A DNA stretch of 45,149 nt from Euryarchaeota archaeon Ods02 (GCA_028751075.1 JAQZDA010000016.1:1-45149); one strand, 5' to 3'. Numbered from the stretch's first letter, positions 23,753 to 33,589 are shown. Program-made: numbers and translations. Notes: generated by a model from the sequence alone, not told the origin.

Positions 23753-23964
23753 CAGCCGGACATGTGAAAGCAGATGGCAAAAAAACGGTGGTTTGATCTG
23801 GCACGTAACACCGCTGGAGAACATCTTCCTGGGGTTCACCATGCTTTCATCGCAGGCTATTTGCGTGCCATCTAAATACAGGGTTCAAGATGAAGGGAGG
23901 ACCCGACGGTGAAGAGGAACCAGGTGGGTCCTACCCTGTCTCCGAGGGGCGGGATCGGTCTACC

Positions 23965-26391
23965 ATGGACCGGTTCTTCGACCACCTCGACCACTACATA
24001 ACACAGCGCCCTCTCACGGTGGTCGCGGTGTTCCTGGTTCTCACTGTTCTGTTCTTCGGCGGCGTCGGTCAGATTACCACTGAGGAGGGCACCGACGAGT
24101 TCATGGAGGACACGCCGGAGTTCCAGGCGCTGGAGGACATCAACCAGGACTTCGAGACGGGTTTCGGAGTCGGAACCACTAGCACGACGTTGATACAGCG
24201 TGGTGAGAACCCGCTTTCGCCGAAGGGCGTGGAACGTATGCTCCGCGCTCAGCATCGGGCGGAGGAGAACACCGACGTACGGGTTACCTCGTCGTCAGGA
24301 GTAGCGCACCTGGTGGCGCAGGGCATCGACCCGTCTGCCGCGTCGACGGAGGAGAAGCTAAGGGCCGTGGAGTCGGCGACTGAGACCCAGGTCCGACGTG
24401 CCGCCCGGGAAGCCGTCGCACAACCAGGGATGGAGGCTATCTTGAGCGACGACCTCAACCCCGAGGACCCCTCCGCTAAAGCCACTATCGCGACCCTGAG
24501 CCACGAGATACCGACGGCGGACACCGATGGAGACGTCGACAGCGACGAGGTCCGGCGGATACAGAAGCAGATTCAGAGGACCGTAGAGACCGCCGGAGGC
24601 GACATAACGGTGTTCGGTAGCGGTATACTCGACGAGGAGTTCGGAGAGGTGATCGGCGACAGCATGCAGATGGTGATCCCCGTCGTCCTCGTGTTGATAC
24701 TCGTCTTCCTGATGGTAGCCTACCGAGACGTAATCGACCTCTTGCTCGGACTGGTAGCCCTCGTGATGACCATCATCTGGACGTTCGGGTTCATGGGATG
24801 GACGGGGATCCCCTTCGACCAGATGATGATCGCTCTTCCTGTTCTCCTGCTCGCCGTCGGCATCGACTTCGGCATCCACGCAGTCAACCGTTACAAGGAA
24901 GAACGGGTGAAAGGCTACGGAATCGCCGAAGGAATGGACCTCGCCACCGACCAGCTCCTGGTGGCGTTCTTCATCGTCACAGGCACCGCAGTCATCGGCT
25001 TCGGCTCCAACGTCATCAGCGACCTCGGACCCATCCGGGACTTCGGAGTCGCGACGGCGACGGGTATGATCTTCACCTTCCTGATCTTCGGGGTGTTCAT
25101 GCCGTCCGCGAAGATCTACCTCGATCAGAAACGAGAGAGCTCCTGGATACCCGATGGTCCGATGAAGCCACTGGGCGGTGAGTCCGGTCTCGGTGACGTG
25201 CTCGCGGTCGGCAACCGCATCGCGGAGGCGAAACCCATGGTGTTCCTGGCTCTCGTGCTGGTTCTAACGGTGTCGGCAGGTGCATACGCCACCCAGATAG
25301 ATACCTCGTTCGACGACGAGGACTTCCTCCCGCCCGAGGAACAACCGGGTTACGTGGAGTACTTCCCCGAGTCACTGCAGCCTGGTGAGTACACGGCGAC
25401 GGAGACCATCAACTTCCTTCAGGACAACTTCGAGACCGGTGAAGACGACGAGATAACGGTGTACATCGAGGGCCAGCTACACAGGGACTACGCTCTCCAG
25501 AGCATCTACCGCGCGGGTGAGGACCCACCTGATACCTTCCTGCGTGACGGCTTCCACGCGGAATCCCAGGGCGTCATCGACGTCATCGAAAGCCACGCGG
25601 AAAGAGACAGGGAGTTCCAGGCGCTCGTAGACCGGAACGACGCCACCGGAAACGGAGTACCCGACAGCAACGTCGAAAGGGTGCTGGACGAGCTTCTCGC
25701 AGGCGAGAGCAGGGAGCAAGCGTTGAACTACATCACAGAGGACCTCCGGAGCACACGGGTGATATACAACGTGGAGGCGGAGGCGGATGCCGAGGATATC
25801 GCGGCTGACGCGGACGAGTTCGCCGAGGGCTTCCGGCTAGACGCGACGCCGACGGGTCAGATAGTGGTGATGAACGCTGTCATCGACATCATATTCGAGT
25901 CCGCTATCACCGCGTTGTTGATCGCTCTCGCGTTCACGGCGGCGTTCCTCGTACTCGTCTACCACGTGCTCGAACGCCGGTGGTCGCTCGGACTGGCGAA
26001 CATGGTCCCCATCGCCGTCGCCGTGGTGTTCCTCGCCGGCACCATGGTTGCGCTCGGCCTGCCGCTCAACGCACTCACCGCCACCATCCTCTCGATAGCC
26101 GTAGGCATAGGCATCGCCTACAGCGTCCACATCACCCACAGGTTCATCGACGAGTACAACGGAACCGAAGACCCCTACGAAGCACTGTCCACGACGCTCC
26201 GCGGCACCGGCGGCGCATTGACCGGAAGTATGCTGACGACTGCGGGCGGCACAGGCGCCCTAATACTCGCGATAACACCTGTGCTCGGCCAGTTCGGACT
26301 CCTCATGGCTTTGAGCGTCGTCTACTCCTACATCACCGCGATGGTGGTACTGCCTTCTACCCTGGTCATCTGGAGCAAGTACGAGGGCTAA
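23965..26391 (+). CDS. RND/MMPL-family exporter
   Basis: 808 residues from ATG 23965 (MDRFFDHLDHYITQRPLTVV). Two repeats of one helix, a large exterior domain and a block of five helices are visible. First half: helix at about 15-35, exterior domain to about 245, helices to 420 with VLLLAVGIDFGIHAVNRYKEE and GTAVIGFGSN. Second half: exterior domain about 455-645, then LSIAVGIGIAYSVHITHRFI and GGALTGSMLTTAGGTGALIL. The paired GxD/GxG helix-4 motifs identify the MMPL/RND lipid-exporter superfamily. A CTAAATAC box at 23872-23879 lies too close to the ATG at 23890 for transcription to include it, so the 23965 start is preferred. Substrate unknown; lipids are plausible. Confidence 0.87.
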   Translation: MDRFFDHLDHYITQRPLTVVAVFLVLTVLFFGGVGQITTEEGTDEFMEDTPEFQALEDINQDFETGFGVGTTSTTLIQRGENPLSPKGVERMLRAQHRAEENTDVRVTSSSGVAHLVAQGIDPSAASTEEKLRAVESATETQVRRAAREAVAQPGMEAILSDDLNPEDPSAKATIATLSHEIPTADTDGDVDSDEVRRIQKQIQRTVETAGGDITVFGSGILDEEFGEVIGDSMQMVIPVVLVLILVFLMVAYRDVIDLLLGLVALVMTIIWTFGFMGWTGIPFDQMMIALPVLLLAVGIDFGIHAVNRYKEERVKGYGIAEGMDLATDQLLVAFFIVTGTAVIGFGSNVISDLGPIRDFGVATATGMIFTFLIFGVFMPSAKIYLDQKRESSWIPDGPMKPLGGESGLGDVLAVGNRIAEAKPMVFLALVLVLTVSAGAYATQIDTSFDDEDFLPPEEQPGYVEYFPESLQPGEYTATETINFLQDNFETGEDDEITVYIEGQLHRDYALQSIYRAGEDPPDTFLRDGFHAESQGVIDVIESHAERDREFQALVDRNDATGNGVPDSNVERVLDELLAGESREQALNYITEDLRSTRVIYNVEAEADAEDIAADADEFAEGFRLDATPTGQIVVMNAVIDIIFESAITALLIALAFTAAFLVLVYHVLERRWSLGLANMVPIAVAVVFLAGTMVALGLPLNALTATILSIAVGIGIAYSVHITHRFIDEYNGTEDPYEALSTTLRGTGGALTGSMLTTAGGTGALILAITPVLGQFGLLMALSVVYSYITAMVVLPSTLVIWSKYEG

Positions 26392-26932
26392 GCCGAGCTA
26401 CCTCACGTGGGCGTCGATGGTCTTAAGCCGAATATAATGAGTCCAAGATGAACTCCCGATAAATTAGGTAAAAAATGTTATTACGTCCTCCGCAGGAACA
26501 GTAACCCATACGGCGTAACTAGGAACTGTACAGATGACCGAGGAACACAATTGAGGTCTCCATGAAGCAATGACGGGGATTCAAACCCCCCCCTCGGGGC
26601 AAGTTTCTCCGCGACCTCTGGTGGTTTTCCCCGTTCGCTAACAAGAGGTAAATCCAAGATGAAGGGCATTCCAAAAACTACCAGAGGTACAGGTCGACGC
26701 CTTCGGGCGGTTAGGCGTTTTGCGCAGGCATTCCGAAAACGTATGATGAAACCCGCGGTGTCTGGCGATTTGACCCCCTCTCGAGGCTGCCGTCTGCAGC
26801 TGTGAAACACCGTCTTCCCATCTTCTGGACTCCGGGTATAGCCGGAGGGCGACCATTTAGGTCTACCTGCTTCTCTCTGGGGGCTGGAATTTCACGTGGT
26901 CTCGTTAGACCACTGAGGCTCTGGTTGATCGT
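26392..26932. other. Gene-poor region with a tRNA-T-arm-like fragment
   Basis: About 540 bases with no convincing gene. On the minus strand, around 26571-26597, GGGGGGGTTTGAATCCCCGTC resembles a tRNA T-arm and 3' acceptor, but no matching 5' half is found upstream. Open frames across it give arginine-rich, non-family proteins. A 7-bp hairpin lies at 26896-26913. Confidence 0.55.
26896..26913 (-). terminator. Hairpin 20 bases after the response-regulator stop
   Basis: GTGGTCT-CGTT-AGACCAC, a perfect 7-bp stem with a four-base loop, placed just downstream of the minus-strand gene ending at 26933. No T-run follows, so the role as a transcript end is tentative. Confidence 0.35.
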
Positions 26933-27838
26933 CTAACCTGGTGCATCCGAGATCGGGGCCAGAGGTAGAGCCGCCACAACCAAGGAACTCGCCGTCACGG
27001 TAGGTGTCGATTCGGACGCCGTCTCCACGGTGTCTCCGTCGAGCGAGGCGTCCACCGGTCCGCCGTCCGTGTACTTCACGGGCTCTAGCTCGGATTCTCC
27101 GTCGCTGGAGGCGCTGGGAAGGAGTTCGTCGTGGTTGCTCGCGTACTCCCCCATGACAGCGTAGTCGTATATCAATCCATCTACGAACTCCCGGCAGACC
27201 TTCCGACCGAGCTCCTCGCGGCTGTCGGCTTCTACGACGGCCTGGTTCACCGAACGAACCATCTCGTTCAGATGCCGGAGGCGTTCGACCTCCGCAGCCT
27301 GCTTCCTCACCGAGGGGTTCTCCGCCGCCTCGGCCTCCCGCTCCATCTCCTCCAGAACGCCGTCGCCCTTGACCTCCTCCGAACCGCTGTCGCGGATGGT
27401 CTCCGCGGTGGATTTCTTCGCCAGGTAGTCCTTCGTCTCCTCGTCCACGTCCGCCCGCAGCAACAGCTCGTCCACGGTATCCATGACCTCTGACTTGCTT
27501 ACGGGTTTCGTGACGTACTCGTCGAACGGGAGGTCGGCGACGTCCTCGCTGGGTTTCACCGCAGTCAACATCCCTACCATGCAGTCTATGCCCTGGCTTC
27601 GGATGCGTTCCAGTACCTCGTCGCCGGGCATGTTCGGCATCCGGCGGTCGAGCAAGACGACGTCGAACGAGTCATCTACTTCCTCAACTGCCTCCCTGCC
27701 TCCGTAAGCGGTGACGACGTCGAAACGGCTCTCCAGCCACATGCTGTAGGTGTCGGCGACGTCTTCGTCGTCGTCGACCAACAGGACTTTGGCGTCCTCG
27801 TGTACAGACGGGGTACCGTCTTCATCTGTATCGTTCAT
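26933..27838 (-). CDS. Response regulator: receiver, HalX domain and incomplete GAF
   Basis: 301 residues. The receiver domain (about 16-125) has acidic residues D22-D24, phospho-acceptor D64 (VVLLDRRMPNMPGDEV), T92 and K111 (EYVTKPVS). A HalX helical segment follows (about 130-190, DEETKDYLAKKSTAETI). A GAF start is visible at about 190-245 (LNEMVRSVNQAVVEADSREE). The GAF breaks off after VAALPLAPISDAPG, where the family normally continues with a PLxYRGxxYGVLxVY strand pair. No such continuation is found in the following bases in any frame I read, so the 3' end seems truncated or replaced. It is downstream of the PAS kinase on the same strand, its likely partner. Confidence 0.82.
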   Translation of the reverse strand: MNDTDEDGTPSVHEDAKVLLVDDDEDVADTYSMWLESRFDVVTAYGGREAVEEVDDSFDVVLLDRRMPNMPGDEVLERIRSQGIDCMVGMLTAVKPSEDVADLPFDEYVTKPVSKSEVMDTVDELLLRADVDEETKDYLAKKSTAETIRDSGSEEVKGDGVLEEMEREAEAAENPSVRKQAAEVERLRHLNEMVRSVNQAVVEADSREELGRKVCREFVDGLIYDYAVMGEYASNHDELLPSASSDGESELEPVKYTDGGPVDASLDGDTVETASESTPTVTASSLVVAALPLAPISDAPG

Positions 27839-28053
27839 GTCCCTCCTCCTTCGTTAGGATGGACAGCGGAACGGTCGACGGCGGGTTTCACGCGGCAGCT
27901 CACGGGTATCCCTCCGCTGTTACCTAGTGACCTACAGAAACCCTCGACGCGTATAGTTCTTCCGCGGGAGCCCAGATCATGGAACACCGGAGCGCTCTTC
28001 CTTCGTTCCGACGTGCAGGCACCGTCGGTGAACCCCGAAATCCTTGTCCCCTT

Positions 28054-30609
28054 TCATCCGTCCTCCGCCGCCGGAACCCTCATCCGCACCATGGTGCCGC
28101 GGGGCTCCCTGTCGGCTATCGACACCGTTCCACCGTAGGACTCGATTATCTCGCGTACGAGATGTAAGCCGAAGCCGACGCCGGGTTCCTCGAAACCCTG
28201 TGTGCCTTTGTCGAGGAACCAGTCCTTGATGTGGCTGGGGACGCCTGGACCGTCGTCCTCGACGGTGATGTCGACGAACTCTCCGGTCTCTCGGGCTTCT
28301 ACGTCGACCGTGGGGTTCTCTCTGTCGTTGTGCTGGACTGCGTTGTGGAGCACGTTCTCGATGGCTTCCGCCAGCAGCTCGTCGGCTAACACCTCCGCCG
28401 AAGCCGTGGACTCCAGCGAGACGTCGGCTTCGGGGTAGGTGGAGGTCACGGAGGACACCTCCCGCGCCAGTACATCGTCTACGTCGACGGCCTCGAGTTC
28501 GCGGTCGCTGTCGCGGACGGTGGCGTCCGTGAGACTTCGTATGGTCTGCACGAGGTTCACCATGTCGTCGGTGCGTTCTAACGCGGTGTCGAGGTGGCTG
28601 GAGACCTCGAAGTCGACGCGGCCTTCTACTTCCTTCAGCCGGGCGTCGACGACGTTGAGGCTGTTGAGGAGGTTGTGACGTATCAACCGGACGAGAAGCT
28701 CGAGTCGCTCGCGCTCGTGCTCTAGCTGTCTCTGCCTTTCTACCTCTTCGGTGACGTCCTGCGCGAGCGCTATCGCAGCCGCTTCCTCGGCGCCCTCCCC
28801 CCATATCGGCAGGGTGAAGACGTCGAGCACCCGTCCCTGTATCTCCAGCTCGAACCTCCGTCGCTCTCCATCGAGGGCCCCCTCTAACGCGGCTTTCATC
28901 GCGTCGGCTTCGTCTCCTGTGACGGAGTCCGAGCTCCACAGCTCCTCACCCTTCAGCTCGACGTCTTCGAGGTCGAGCTTCTGAAGGAGCTCGCCCTCCA
29001 GTATCTCGACCTCGAGGTCCTCGTTCACCAGGGATACGGAGCCGTTGGGTACGTTCTCCGCGAGCTTCCGGTACAGGCGTTCGCTCCGTCTCAGCTCGGT
29101 CTGCTGGTGCACGGACCGGACGACGTGTCCGATGATAGTACCCAGCCGCTCCACGGCTTCGGCTTCGTCTTCCTCGAAAGCGGAGCCGCGGATGGAGTAC
29201 ACCGTGAGAACTCCGTAGGACTCCCCCTGATAACGGAGTGGAACCGAGACAGCGGACACCTGTTCGGCTTCCGCGGCTTCGTCCATGTTCAACCCCTGCT
29301 GTACGCAGGTTCGACCGCTGATAGCCGCCTCCACCGCTGGTTCGACGTACACCGGAGGGTCCTCCATCCCGAGGGAGGTCTCCCGTGGAGTCAACGAGCC
29401 TTCGGATGCGACGTTCACGAGCCCCGGGTTCCCCGGGTCTTCAGACCGTCTCGCTATCCATGCGCCTCCGTAGTAGTCGGATTCGTAGAGGTGTTCCACC
29501 ACCTGGTCGAAGACGTCGTCTTCGTCCGACCTCTTGATGGCTTCCTCGCTCGTCCGCTGGACGACCGCGTTTACGTCGTTGATGACGTCTAGCTTCTCCC
29601 GCTGCTCCACTATCTCCCGCAGCCGACGACGTCGCTCCGTCACCTCCTGCGAGATCGCGAGCCCGACCTCGACGTCGCCGTCTCCGTAGCGCAGCGGAAC
29701 CGTACGTACCTCTACAACGGACTCCCCTACCTCCGCGGTGAACATCCTTTCTTCGCCGTCGAACGTGGCTCTGTAGTTAGTGAGCCATACGTCATGTAGG
29801 TCGTCTGGAACTACGTCGGCGACGCGTTCACCCTCCATCTCACGGGGTTCAGCGTCGACGGACTCTGGTGTCTCACCTCCGACGACCTTGTACCTGAGGT
29901 CTTCGTCGAAGACGGCGACGACGCCGTTGGGGAAGTTGTCGACGAGTGTGCGGTACCTCCGTCGCTGTCTCTCCGCCTCTCGCTCTCGTTCCTTCCTCTC
30001 GGTTATGTCGACGAGGACGCCGGGGAACTTCAGGGGGTCTCCGTCTTCGTCGCATTCCACGTGTCCGCGCGCCACCACCCACCGGAGCTCGCCGTCGGCG
30101 TCCCAGACCCGGTACTCCTCGCGGTAGTCCCCGCATTCCTCCAGCGCCTCCTCTATCGCTTCCTCGACCCTGGCTCTGTCTTCTTCGTGGATGGAGCTGA
30201 GGAAGCTGTCGAGGGGTTTCCCCTCCCGCAGCTCCACGGGGTCGACTCCGAACGTCTCGGCGAAGGAAGCACCACCCCGCATCTCGTCCTCGGGAACCCT
30301 CCACTCCCATGTGCCGATGGCTCCGGCCTCCGCAGCGGCCTCCATACGTGTCTTCGCCTCTCGGAGCATCCGCTCGCGTTCCTTCGACTCGGTGACGTCC
30401 TCGGTGATGCCGACTATCCGATGGACCTCGCCGTCTCCGGTGAACACGACCTCGCTTCGGTCGTGTATCCAGCGGACGTCACCGTCGTCGGTTACGACGC
30501 GGTACTCGACGTCGAACTCGTCGTCCGGCAGCGAGTGGAACGCTTCCTCGACCCTGTCACGGTCCTCCGGATGTACCTCCTCGATCCAGTTCAGCGGGTT
30601 CTCGTACAA
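28054..30609 (-). CDS. Multi-PAS/GAF sensor histidine kinase, 5' end missing
   Basis: 851 residues from the first possible start, a TTG at 30609. Domains: C-terminal half of a PAS_3/PAC (1-85), PAS (about 88-210), PAS (about 215-330), GAF (about 345-500), PAS (about 510-625), H-box RLIRHNLLNSLNVV with H645, and HATPase with AIENVLHNAVQHND, TVEDDGPGVP and GFGLHLVREIIESYGG. No membrane helices. PAS homology clearly continues in frame upstream of the TTG (LLYISSAIEDIFELDRDT), reaching about 30660. No start codon occurs before an in-frame TAG at 30748-30750. The gene therefore has lost its beginning and abuts a protease remnant on the other strand. It may be inactive or may use the TTG. Confidence 0.85.
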   Translation of the reverse strand: MYENPLNWIEEVHPEDRDRVEEAFHSLPDDEFDVEYRVVTDDGDVRWIHDRSEVVFTGDGEVHRIVGITEDVTESKERERMLREAKTRMEAAAEAGAIGTWEWRVPEDEMRGGASFAETFGVDPVELREGKPLDSFLSSIHEEDRARVEEAIEEALEECGDYREEYRVWDADGELRWVVARGHVECDEDGDPLKFPGVLVDITERKEREREAERQRRRYRTLVDNFPNGVVAVFDEDLRYKVVGGETPESVDAEPREMEGERVADVVPDDLHDVWLTNYRATFDGEERMFTAEVGESVVEVRTVPLRYGDGDVEVGLAISQEVTERRRRLREIVEQREKLDVINDVNAVVQRTSEEAIKRSDEDDVFDQVVEHLYESDYYGGAWIARRSEDPGNPGLVNVASEGSLTPRETSLGMEDPPVYVEPAVEAAISGRTCVQQGLNMDEAAEAEQVSAVSVPLRYQGESYGVLTVYSIRGSAFEEDEAEAVERLGTIIGHVVRSVHQQTELRRSERLYRKLAENVPNGSVSLVNEDLEVEILEGELLQKLDLEDVELKGEELWSSDSVTGDEADAMKAALEGALDGERRRFELEIQGRVLDVFTLPIWGEGAEEAAAIALAQDVTEEVERQRQLEHERERLELLVRLIRHNLLNSLNVVDARLKEVEGRVDFEVSSHLDTALERTDDMVNLVQTIRSLTDATVRDSDRELEAVDVDDVLAREVSSVTSTYPEADVSLESTASAEVLADELLAEAIENVLHNAVQHNDRENPTVDVEARETGEFVDITVEDDGPGVPSHIKDWFLDKGTQGFEEPGVGFGLHLVREIIESYGGTVSIADREPRGTMVRMRVPAAEDG

Positions 30610-30660
30610 CGTATCCCTGTCTAACTCGAAGATGTCTTCGATAGCGGAGCTGATGTACAG

Positions 30661-31107
30661 GAGGTCTTCGACTACGTCGTCGCAGGAGCCTTCGTAGGCC
30701 TGGGCTTCGCCGCCGCAGAGAACTCCCTCTACATCACCACCACCGGCCTACTGGGTGCCGGAGGCCTCGCAGAAACCGTTATCGGACGCGCCGGCGTCGC
30801 ACCAGCGCACGTAGTCTGGACCTCCATAGCGGGTTTCTACGTAGGTCTAGCGAAGTCCAACAGCCGGTTCTCGGGAGCTATAGCTCTCAAGGGACTCGTC
30901 GTCGTAGCGATACTCCACGGAGCCTATAACCTCGGGATCAGTCAGCTACCGGCCGCCGCCGACACCAGCAGCACCGCGAGCGCAGTAGCGTCGCCACAGA
31001 CTACCATGTTCGCCTACCTCTCACTGTTCTACATCCTCATGTACGGCGCCCTAGAACGAATCATCCTCTCGCTCAGAAGAGCCAACGCCGAAGCCGTCGA
31101 CAGCTAA
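30661..31107 (+). pseudogene. PrsW-family intramembrane protease, 5' truncated
   Basis: No start codon is available, so an ORF finder misses it. The plus frame is open from 30625 to the TAA at 31105-31107, and family homology begins at about 30661: EVFDYVVAGAFVGLGFAAAE then NSLYITTTG. Further PrsW motifs follow: APAHVVWTSIAGFYVGLAK and VVVAILHGAYNLGIS. The C-terminus has one more helix (MFAYLSLFYILMYGALERII). The N-terminal helices and the catalytic EExxK motif expected upstream are absent; instead the upstream bases encode, on the other strand, the PAS domain of the kinase. This is a broken gene at a rearrangement junction, or a join made in assembly. Confidence 0.8.
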
Positions 31108-31123
31108 CTTAACCCGAGCTGAC

Positions 31124-31148
31124 GAACGGTGGAGAAGAGCCACCGTTC
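31124..31148 (+). terminator. Hairpin after the PrsW remnant
   Basis: GAACGGTGG-AGAAGAG-CCACCGTTC, a perfect 9-bp stem with a seven-base loop, starting 16 bases after the TAA of the PrsW remnant. There is no strong T-run; probable transcript-end structure of the formerly intact gene. Confidence 0.5.
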
Positions 31149-31588
31149 AGCCTCTGCAGGCTACATGAGGTTTTCGCGAGATAGACGCAGCCATCCTGCT
31201 GTGACGGGTTCTTCACTGCCGAACTGAACTAGTCAGGTGACGATCGCAAAATCAGAGGGAGGGGTTGCGCGATCATGTGGTAGGTTGCAATCACGTTACA
31301 GCGCCTCAGGCTGACACCTGATAACTGTCTATATATCCATGTTGCTCCAGGGGTTTTCAGTACCCAAGTCTGATATGTCAGCATGGTTTATCTCTGCTGT
31401 CGTCAGATGGTTCAATCGTCAGGCTGTTTGTTTATTGCCATGGCTGGACATACTTCATCCAGAATTGATTATGGATACAGAAGGAACACGGTCGTCAGTT
31501 TGCTTGTGAAGCAGATGTTTCGGCTGGAAACTCAGCTCAGGAGCTCAGCTCTGGAAACGATGGATGGAAGCGAAACAGGGGGTGGGCG
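31149..31588. other. AT-richer intergenic region before the Bat-like regulator
   Basis: About 440 bases. A TATA-like CTATATAT at about 31329-31336 may start the regulator transcript, giving a leader of roughly 230 bases. A 72-codon frame (31383-31601) overlaps the regulator start and has no family character. Nothing else is supportable. Confidence 0.5.
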
Positions 31589-33589
31589 ATGGCCTCTTTA
31601 GGTAAAGAGTTCGATGTCTTCAGCTCCGTAGCCGCCCCCGTTCTCGTATTAGAGAGCAGCTCCAGAGAGATAAAGTATCTTAACGGGGCTTTCGAAGAAG
31701 TAGCCGGAGTTGACGCCTCTTCGGTGGTAGGTAGTAGGATATCTAGCGTGGACGGGTTGGAGATCGGTAAGGAACTGGAGAGCGCTCTTGATGAACTTGA
31801 GGAGGTAGAACCGGCTGAGAGCGTCACGTGGGAGGGAGGGGAGAAGAAAGCTGTCAGTTTCGAGCTCCGGTACTTTGACGACAGGCATCTGGTTATCACT
31901 GTCAGGGAAGCTAGCATGGAGTCCGAATTCGGTCTCTCCGATACGGTAATTGATCTCTGTAGCGCGGAATCTGAGTACGATATCGAAGAGACTCTTGTGG
32001 AGTCAGTTGAAGGGATGGTCTCCGACATCGAGATCTACAGATACGATGGAGGGGTGTTAAAGTCGAGGGACGGTGAGAGTATATCTCAGGACAGCATCGA
32101 GTGGCGGGCTTTCAGTTCCCTTGAACCCAGGGTTATCGAGCTTCCTGAGCTGGATGGTACTGTATCCGAAAGCTACTACCTCCCCGATCTAACTGAGGAG
32201 GAAGCATCCGAGAGCGACTCTGGAACTCCACACCTGGATTGGCTTGGAGGCAACGTTAGGTTGGCAGTTCCTCTCGGTAGAAAGAAAGTTGTCTCAGCCG
32301 AGGTTGAGAACCCAAGTCGAGAGGAGGTCGAGAATCTAGTAACTCTGGTTAAGGCGGCGTCTTTGTCGATGAAGAGGGTTGTATGTAACCAAGAGCTAGA
32401 GAGGATGCAGCGGAGGAACTCCGAGGTGGAGAGGCAGCGTGAACAGCTGTTTCAACTGCTCGACGTCTTAACTAAGGTGATCGGAGACGTCCGTGCCATA
32501 GACGGTAAGGAGGACGTGAGACATACTCTGTGCGAGCGCTTGCTCGAGGTCGATTGCTGGGATTTCGTCTGGATAGTCGAGAAGCGGGAGACGGTTCAGC
32601 CGAAATGCACGTGCGAAAGGCTTGAAGTCGACCGTGCGTTCGTCGAAAGGCTGTCTTCATCTTACGACAACGGGACACCTACCGCCGCCTGCTTGAGAGA
32701 AGGAGAGACCTACGTCGTCAACGACGTTGCCGCTGAAACTCGATCCAGCTGGAGACTGGCTGTGTTGAACGCCGGCTACAGGTCGGCGGCCGCGGTACCG
32801 CTCCGGTATGAGAACCGGAAGTTCGGTGCCCTCGAGGTGTACTCCGAGGAACCGAACTGCTTCGACGAAACCTCGGTTCCAGTACTGGAGGAGATAGCTG
32901 GGCTTTTGGGATATGCTCTGGTTTCGGCAGAACAAGCTACTTCCTTGCTATCTGGCGACTACCAGCGGATCTCGTTGAAGATAGATGCAAGGGAGCTCAA
33001 CTGTTACTTCGCTTACCTCGTCCGAGAAGTAGGTGAGGAAGCTAATCTGACGTCCATTTTCCCGGAGTCCGATAGGACCAAGGTATACTTCGAGATAGAG
33101 ACGGATAGGGACGAGGTCTATGCTGCGTCCGAGAGTATAGGGGTGTCAGTGGAAGAAAGCGGGAAAGGCTACATAGCTGAAGTATCTGGCATCAGTCTGG
33201 TGGAGGAGGCGATGGAGGTAGGTGGACGGGTGTCGAGTTACGATTACAGGGACGGAGAGATACACATCGATATCAATCTGCCTCGCGGGGTAGAGGCGAG
33301 CGAGCTGCTTGATGTAGTCAGAAACAGATATCCCGAGGTCGAACTAGCTGCGAAAAAACACACCTTCGACGAGTTCATCTCGGAAGGCGTGCTGGAGGAC
33401 CTTACCGAGAGACAGGAGGATGTCTTAAGACTTGCCTACCAAGAAGGGTTCTTCGAGTCGCCTCGAGAGAATACCGGAGACGATATAGCAGGAGAGCTAG
33501 GGATTACGGCGACGACCTTCCATCAACATCTGCGGTCTGCTGAGAAAGCCCTGGTCTCCAACCTCTTCGACGGCGAACCTGAAGGTTGA
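31589..33589 (+). CDS. Bat-like transcription regulator: PAS, GAF and HTH_10
   Basis: 666 residues. A PAS domain (about 8-105, APVLVLESSSREIKYLNGAF) is followed by a divergent sensor segment (about 110-265). A coiled stretch (ELERMQRRNSEVERQREQLF, about 270-295) leads to a GAF domain (about 290-440, AAAVPLRYENRKFGALEVYS). Then come the bacterio-opsin-activator-associated beta domain (about 455-585) and the HTH_10 at the end (LTERQEDVLRLAYQEGFFES and GITATTFHQHLRSAEKA). This is the Bat architecture used by haloarchaea to control light- or oxygen-linked genes; the target here is unknown. GGGGGTG before the ATG may act as a weak ribosome site. Codon use is more A/T-rich than the chemotaxis genes. 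Confidence 0.87.
   Translation: MASLGKEFDVFSSVAAPVLVLESSSREIKYLNGAFEEVAGVDASSVVGSRISSVDGLEIGKELESALDELEEVEPAESVTWEGGEKKAVSFELRYFDDRHLVITVREASMESEFGLSDTVIDLCSAESEYDIEETLVESVEGMVSDIEIYRYDGGVLKSRDGESISQDSIEWRAFSSLEPRVIELPELDGTVSESYYLPDLTEEEASESDSGTPHLDWLGGNVRLAVPLGRKKVVSAEVENPSREEVENLVTLVKAASLSMKRVVCNQELERMQRRNSEVERQREQLFQLLDVLTKVIGDVRAIDGKEDVRHTLCERLLEVDCWDFVWIVEKRETVQPKCTCERLEVDRAFVERLSSSYDNGTPTAACLREGETYVVNDVAAETRSSWRLAVLNAGYRSAAAVPLRYENRKFGALEVYSEEPNCFDETSVPVLEEIAGLLGYALVSAEQATSLLSGDYQRISLKIDARELNCYFAYLVREVGEEANLTSIFPESDRTKVYFEIETDRDEVYAASESIGVSVEESGKGYIAEVSGISLVEEAMEVGGRVSSYDYRDGEIHIDINLPRGVEASELLDVVRNRYPEVELAAKKHTFDEFISEGVLEDLTERQEDVLRLAYQEGFFESPRENTGDDIAGELGITATTFHQHLRSAEKALVSNLFDGEPEG

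Noticed and set aside
26481-26810. A 109-codon frame on the minus strand.
   Set aside because: Arginine-rich, crosses the tRNA-like fragment, and has no acidic halophile bias or family motif.
31383-31601. A 72-codon frame before the Bat-like regulator.
   Set aside because: It overlaps the regulator start in another frame and has non-haloarchaeal composition with no recognisable pattern.
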